The notes under the pieces: model-generated
The model's input: the letters and a program-made list of their open reading frames with translations, nothing else
Databases searched by the model: none
What the model was told of the DNA's origin: nothing
Shown: piece by piece, positions 33,347-34,985 of the stretch
Layout of the letters: each line of letters opens with the position of its first letter
How positions within the stretch are numbered: position 1 is the first letter of the stretch
Assembly: GCA_944393135.1 (NCBI GenBank)
Contig: CALXZC010000006.1
Coordinates: 1-34,985, forward strand
DNA from: an uncultured Clostridia bacterium
Lineage (GTDB): Bacteria; Bacillota; Clostridia; TANB77; CAG-508
Reading direction: 5' to 3'
DNA: 34,985 nt
Made by a program: the position numbers and the translations under genes

Positions 33347-34762
33347 ATGGGTAAAAAAGAGCGGTTCTATGCTGATGTAATGGCAGCACATCCAGAAGTT
33401 ACTGGGTCATGCAATATAGTAACTGTACGGCTTCCTAGTGGTGAGAAGTTCCACTTTATTGTAGACTGTGGACTGTTTCAAGAAAGAGAACACGAAGAGT
33501 ATAACAAAAATTTGATGTTTAATCCACTTAATATTGACTTCTGTCTTGTTACACATGCACATGTAGATCACATTGGTAGATTTCCTCTTATGGTAAAGAA
33601 AGGATATAGAAAGTCTATCTATGCGACCGAAGATACTAGAAAGGTCATGTTTTCTGCACTAGACGATAGTGCAAAAGTAATACGAGAAACAGCAAGACGA
33701 AGAAATGAAAAGCCACTTTATGTGGATGCAGATGTCGATGAAACCATGAGACTGGTAATTGGTTGCAGTTTCGGTAAATGGGTACATGTAAGAAACAATG
33801 TAGACGTTGCTTTCTTTAACAATGGGCATCTGTTTGGTGCATCAATGATACTTGTTAAAATTAGTTATCCTGGTGAAAACGATATAAACTTGCTATTTAC
33901 AGGAGACTATAATAACAAGAATGTGTTTCTTGATATAGCACCACTTCCTGACTGGGTGTATGGAATACCAGTTACAATTATTCAAGAAGCAACTTATGGA
34001 GACATGAATTCTTCCGAGATAGAAAGGTGCTTTGTAGATAATGTAGTAAAGAAAACAAAAGGTGGAGGAATTATTGTAGTACCAGTATTTTCTCTTGGAC
34101 GTATGCAAGAAATTCTTTATCTATTTAAAATTTTGCAAGATAGAGGAAAAATCTCGTCTGAAATTCCCATATATGTTGATGGAAAACTTGGAATAAAGTA
34201 CACTATCATGTGTAAGAATGGAGAATTCCAGATAAAAGATGAGATGAAAGAATTCTTGCCAGAAAATGTTATTTTTGTAGATAAGTCTACAAGAATAGAT
34301 GTAATCAATGACAAGAGAAGTAAAATCATTATAACAACTTCGGGAATGGGTTCATACGGTCCTGCTCAACTTTATATTCCGACATATATAACCAATAAAA
34401 ATGCACTTATTCATTTTACAGGTTATACGGCAGAAGGAACATTGGGTAGAACACTTAAAGATGCACCATTTGGAGAAGTTGTTAAAATAGGAGGTGTATT
34501 CTACAAAAAAGCAGCAGATGTTGAATATACAAATGAGTTTTCAGCACATGCTAAAGCTGATGAAATGATAGAGTTTCTAAAGCAGTTTACACACCTAAAT
34601 CTCGTTCTTGTAAACCATGGTGAAGTAGATACAAAGGAGGCATTTGCTAAACGAATTCTAAACGAAGTTAACGCAAGAAATGTAGGAGTATTGGGAAGGC
34701 AATATTTCTTTAGAATTAATCCATATGGCTTGGTTGATAGTAAAGCAACTAAGTTCTTGTAA
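33347..34762 (+). CDS. Beta-CASP metallo-beta-lactamase-fold hydrolase (RNA-processing type)
   Basis: A 471-aa MBL-fold protein with the beta-CASP insert. HAHVDH (70-75) is metal motif 2; FTGDYNNKN, TTSGMGSYGPAQLYI, HFTGYTAEGTLGRTL, EFSAHAKADEMIEFL and VNHGE are the A, B and C-type motifs of CPSF/YsxM-like RNA nucleases. RNA processing is inferred from the family. ATG 33347 follows TTAGGAG; an upstream GTG frame lacks one. Codon choice differs from the rest of the window: CTT, CTG, GGT and GTC are frequent and CGG is read in frame at residues 6 and 28. With its position next to the intron, this suggests recent transfer. Confidence 0.85.
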   Translation: MGKKERFYADVMAAHPEVTGSCNIVTVRLPSGEKFHFIVDCGLFQEREHEEYNKNLMFNPLNIDFCLVTHAHVDHIGRFPLMVKKGYRKSIYATEDTRKVMFSALDDSAKVIRETARRRNEKPLYVDADVDETMRLVIGCSFGKWVHVRNNVDVAFFNNGHLFGASMILVKISYPGENDINLLFTGDYNNKNVFLDIAPLPDWVYGIPVTIIQEATYGDMNSSEIERCFVDNVVKKTKGGGIIVVPVFSLGRMQEILYLFKILQDRGKISSEIPIYVDGKLGIKYTIMCKNGEFQIKDEMKEFLPENVIFVDKSTRIDVINDKRSKIIITTSGMGSYGPAQLYIPTYITNKNALIHFTGYTAEGTLGRTLKDAPFGEVVKIGGVFYKKAADVEYTNEFSAHAKADEMIEFLKQFTHLNLVLVNHGEVDTKEAFAKRILNEVNARNVGVLGRQYFFRINPYGLVDSKATKFL

Positions 34763-34767
34763 TTCCA

Positions 34768-34803
34768 AGAGAAGGCATCCAGAGTTGGGTGCTTTCTCTT
34801 TTT
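34768..34803 (+). terminator. Terminator of the beta-CASP hydrolase gene
   Basis: AGAGAAGGCATCC (34768-34780) pairs, with one bulge and one wobble, with GGTGCTTTCTCT (34788-34799), followed by TTTT. Confidence 0.8.
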
Positions 34804-34877
34804 CAACATAAAAATTATTTTAATTTATAAATAATTTTAACTTAACATTTTAAAAATATAAAAGTTAAAATCGCAAA

Positions 34878-34985
34878 TGCACAAGTTAGTGCACAAGTTA
34901 AAGATAAGAATGCACAAGTTAGTGCACAAGTTAAAGATAAAAATGCACAAGTTAATGCACAAGTTAGAGAAAAAACGCACAAGAA
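34878..34985. repeat. 33-bp tandem repeat array with TGCACAAGTTA sub-repeats, cut by the window end
   Basis: Units start at 34878, 34911 and 34944 (33 bp each); a fourth, degenerate one begins 32 bp later. Each full unit holds two TGCACAAGTTA-like copies. Two frames stay open (NAQVSAQVKDK repeating, or MHKLVHKLKIR repeating) but neither has a ribosome binding site, and the 32-bp step breaks the frame. TGCACAA is also the core of the repeats before the AAA ATPase gene. A coding, iteron-like or promoter-repeat role cannot be decided here. Confidence 0.8.

Noticed and set aside
34878..34985. CRISPR array
   Set aside because: The units are contiguous 33-bp tandem repeats without variable spacers, and no cas gene is present.

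Overview
The window is about 35 kb of very AT-rich, densely packed bacterial chromosome. Strong GGAGG-type ribosome binding sites, occasional TTG starts, Asp23/Gls24 proteins, MurT/GatD and above all a SCIFF peptide with its radical SAM maturase point to the class Clostridia, probably an uncultured gut-type lineage. The assignment rests on gene content; no rRNA or tRNA gene is present to confirm it.

Layout. 1-480: duplicated C-terminal tails of an Rpn-type nuclease. 478-3179: secreted C39-like peptidase divergent from a VanR/VanS-like two-component system, with an 11-bp-period operator-like repeat between them. 3245-5927: accD-accA-fabI (malonyl-CoA synthesis and enoyl-ACP reduction). 6463-13309: recJ, relA/spoT, an MBL hydrolase, a DUF3990/DUF3791/DUF3791 toxin-antitoxin-like module and hisS. 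13352-16430: a Crp/Fnr regulator divergent from anaerobic ribonucleotide reductase nrdD, with two GTTGC-N4-GCAAC sites and a 46-bp palindrome. 16528-18606: gatD and murT (lipid II amidation). 18699-21128: an AAA/DUF4143 ATPase preceded by a 23-bp-period repeat, and an unrecognised 334-aa gene. 21125-24209: SCIFF peptide scfA (48 aa), maturase scfB and a PLP decarboxylase-like gene. 24324-29579: a probable operon of asp23, amaP, DUF2273, nusB, xseA, xseB, a DUF212 membrane protein and fhs. 29580-34985: an accessory end with a small transcript carrying an AC microsatellite, a pilin-like surface protein, a group II intron, a beta-CASP metallo-hydrolase with foreign codon usage, and a 33-bp repeat array.

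The most striking signal is translational. Three housekeeping genes (accD, relA/spoT, hisS) are each broken by exactly one extra base. In all three it is a C placed exactly between codons, immediately before a conserved glycine GGA, so the zero frame reads CGG at the break. By eye I find no other in-frame CGG in any resident gene (roughly 9,900 codons), although CGT, CGC and CGA are used. The only other in-frame CGGs (two) are in the foreign-looking hydrolase at the right end. This looks like a vacant or nearly vacant CGG codon used as a +1 frameshift signal (YTW-CGG-A). Sequencing error is the main alternative, but it would not be expected to choose only CGG.

How the genes work together: accDA/fabI feed membrane lipid synthesis, murT/gatD modify the cell wall, relA controls growth, recJ and xseAB handle DNA ends, nrdD and fhs supply anaerobic nucleotide and one-carbon metabolism, and the Crp/Fnr site spacing suggests direct control of nrdD.
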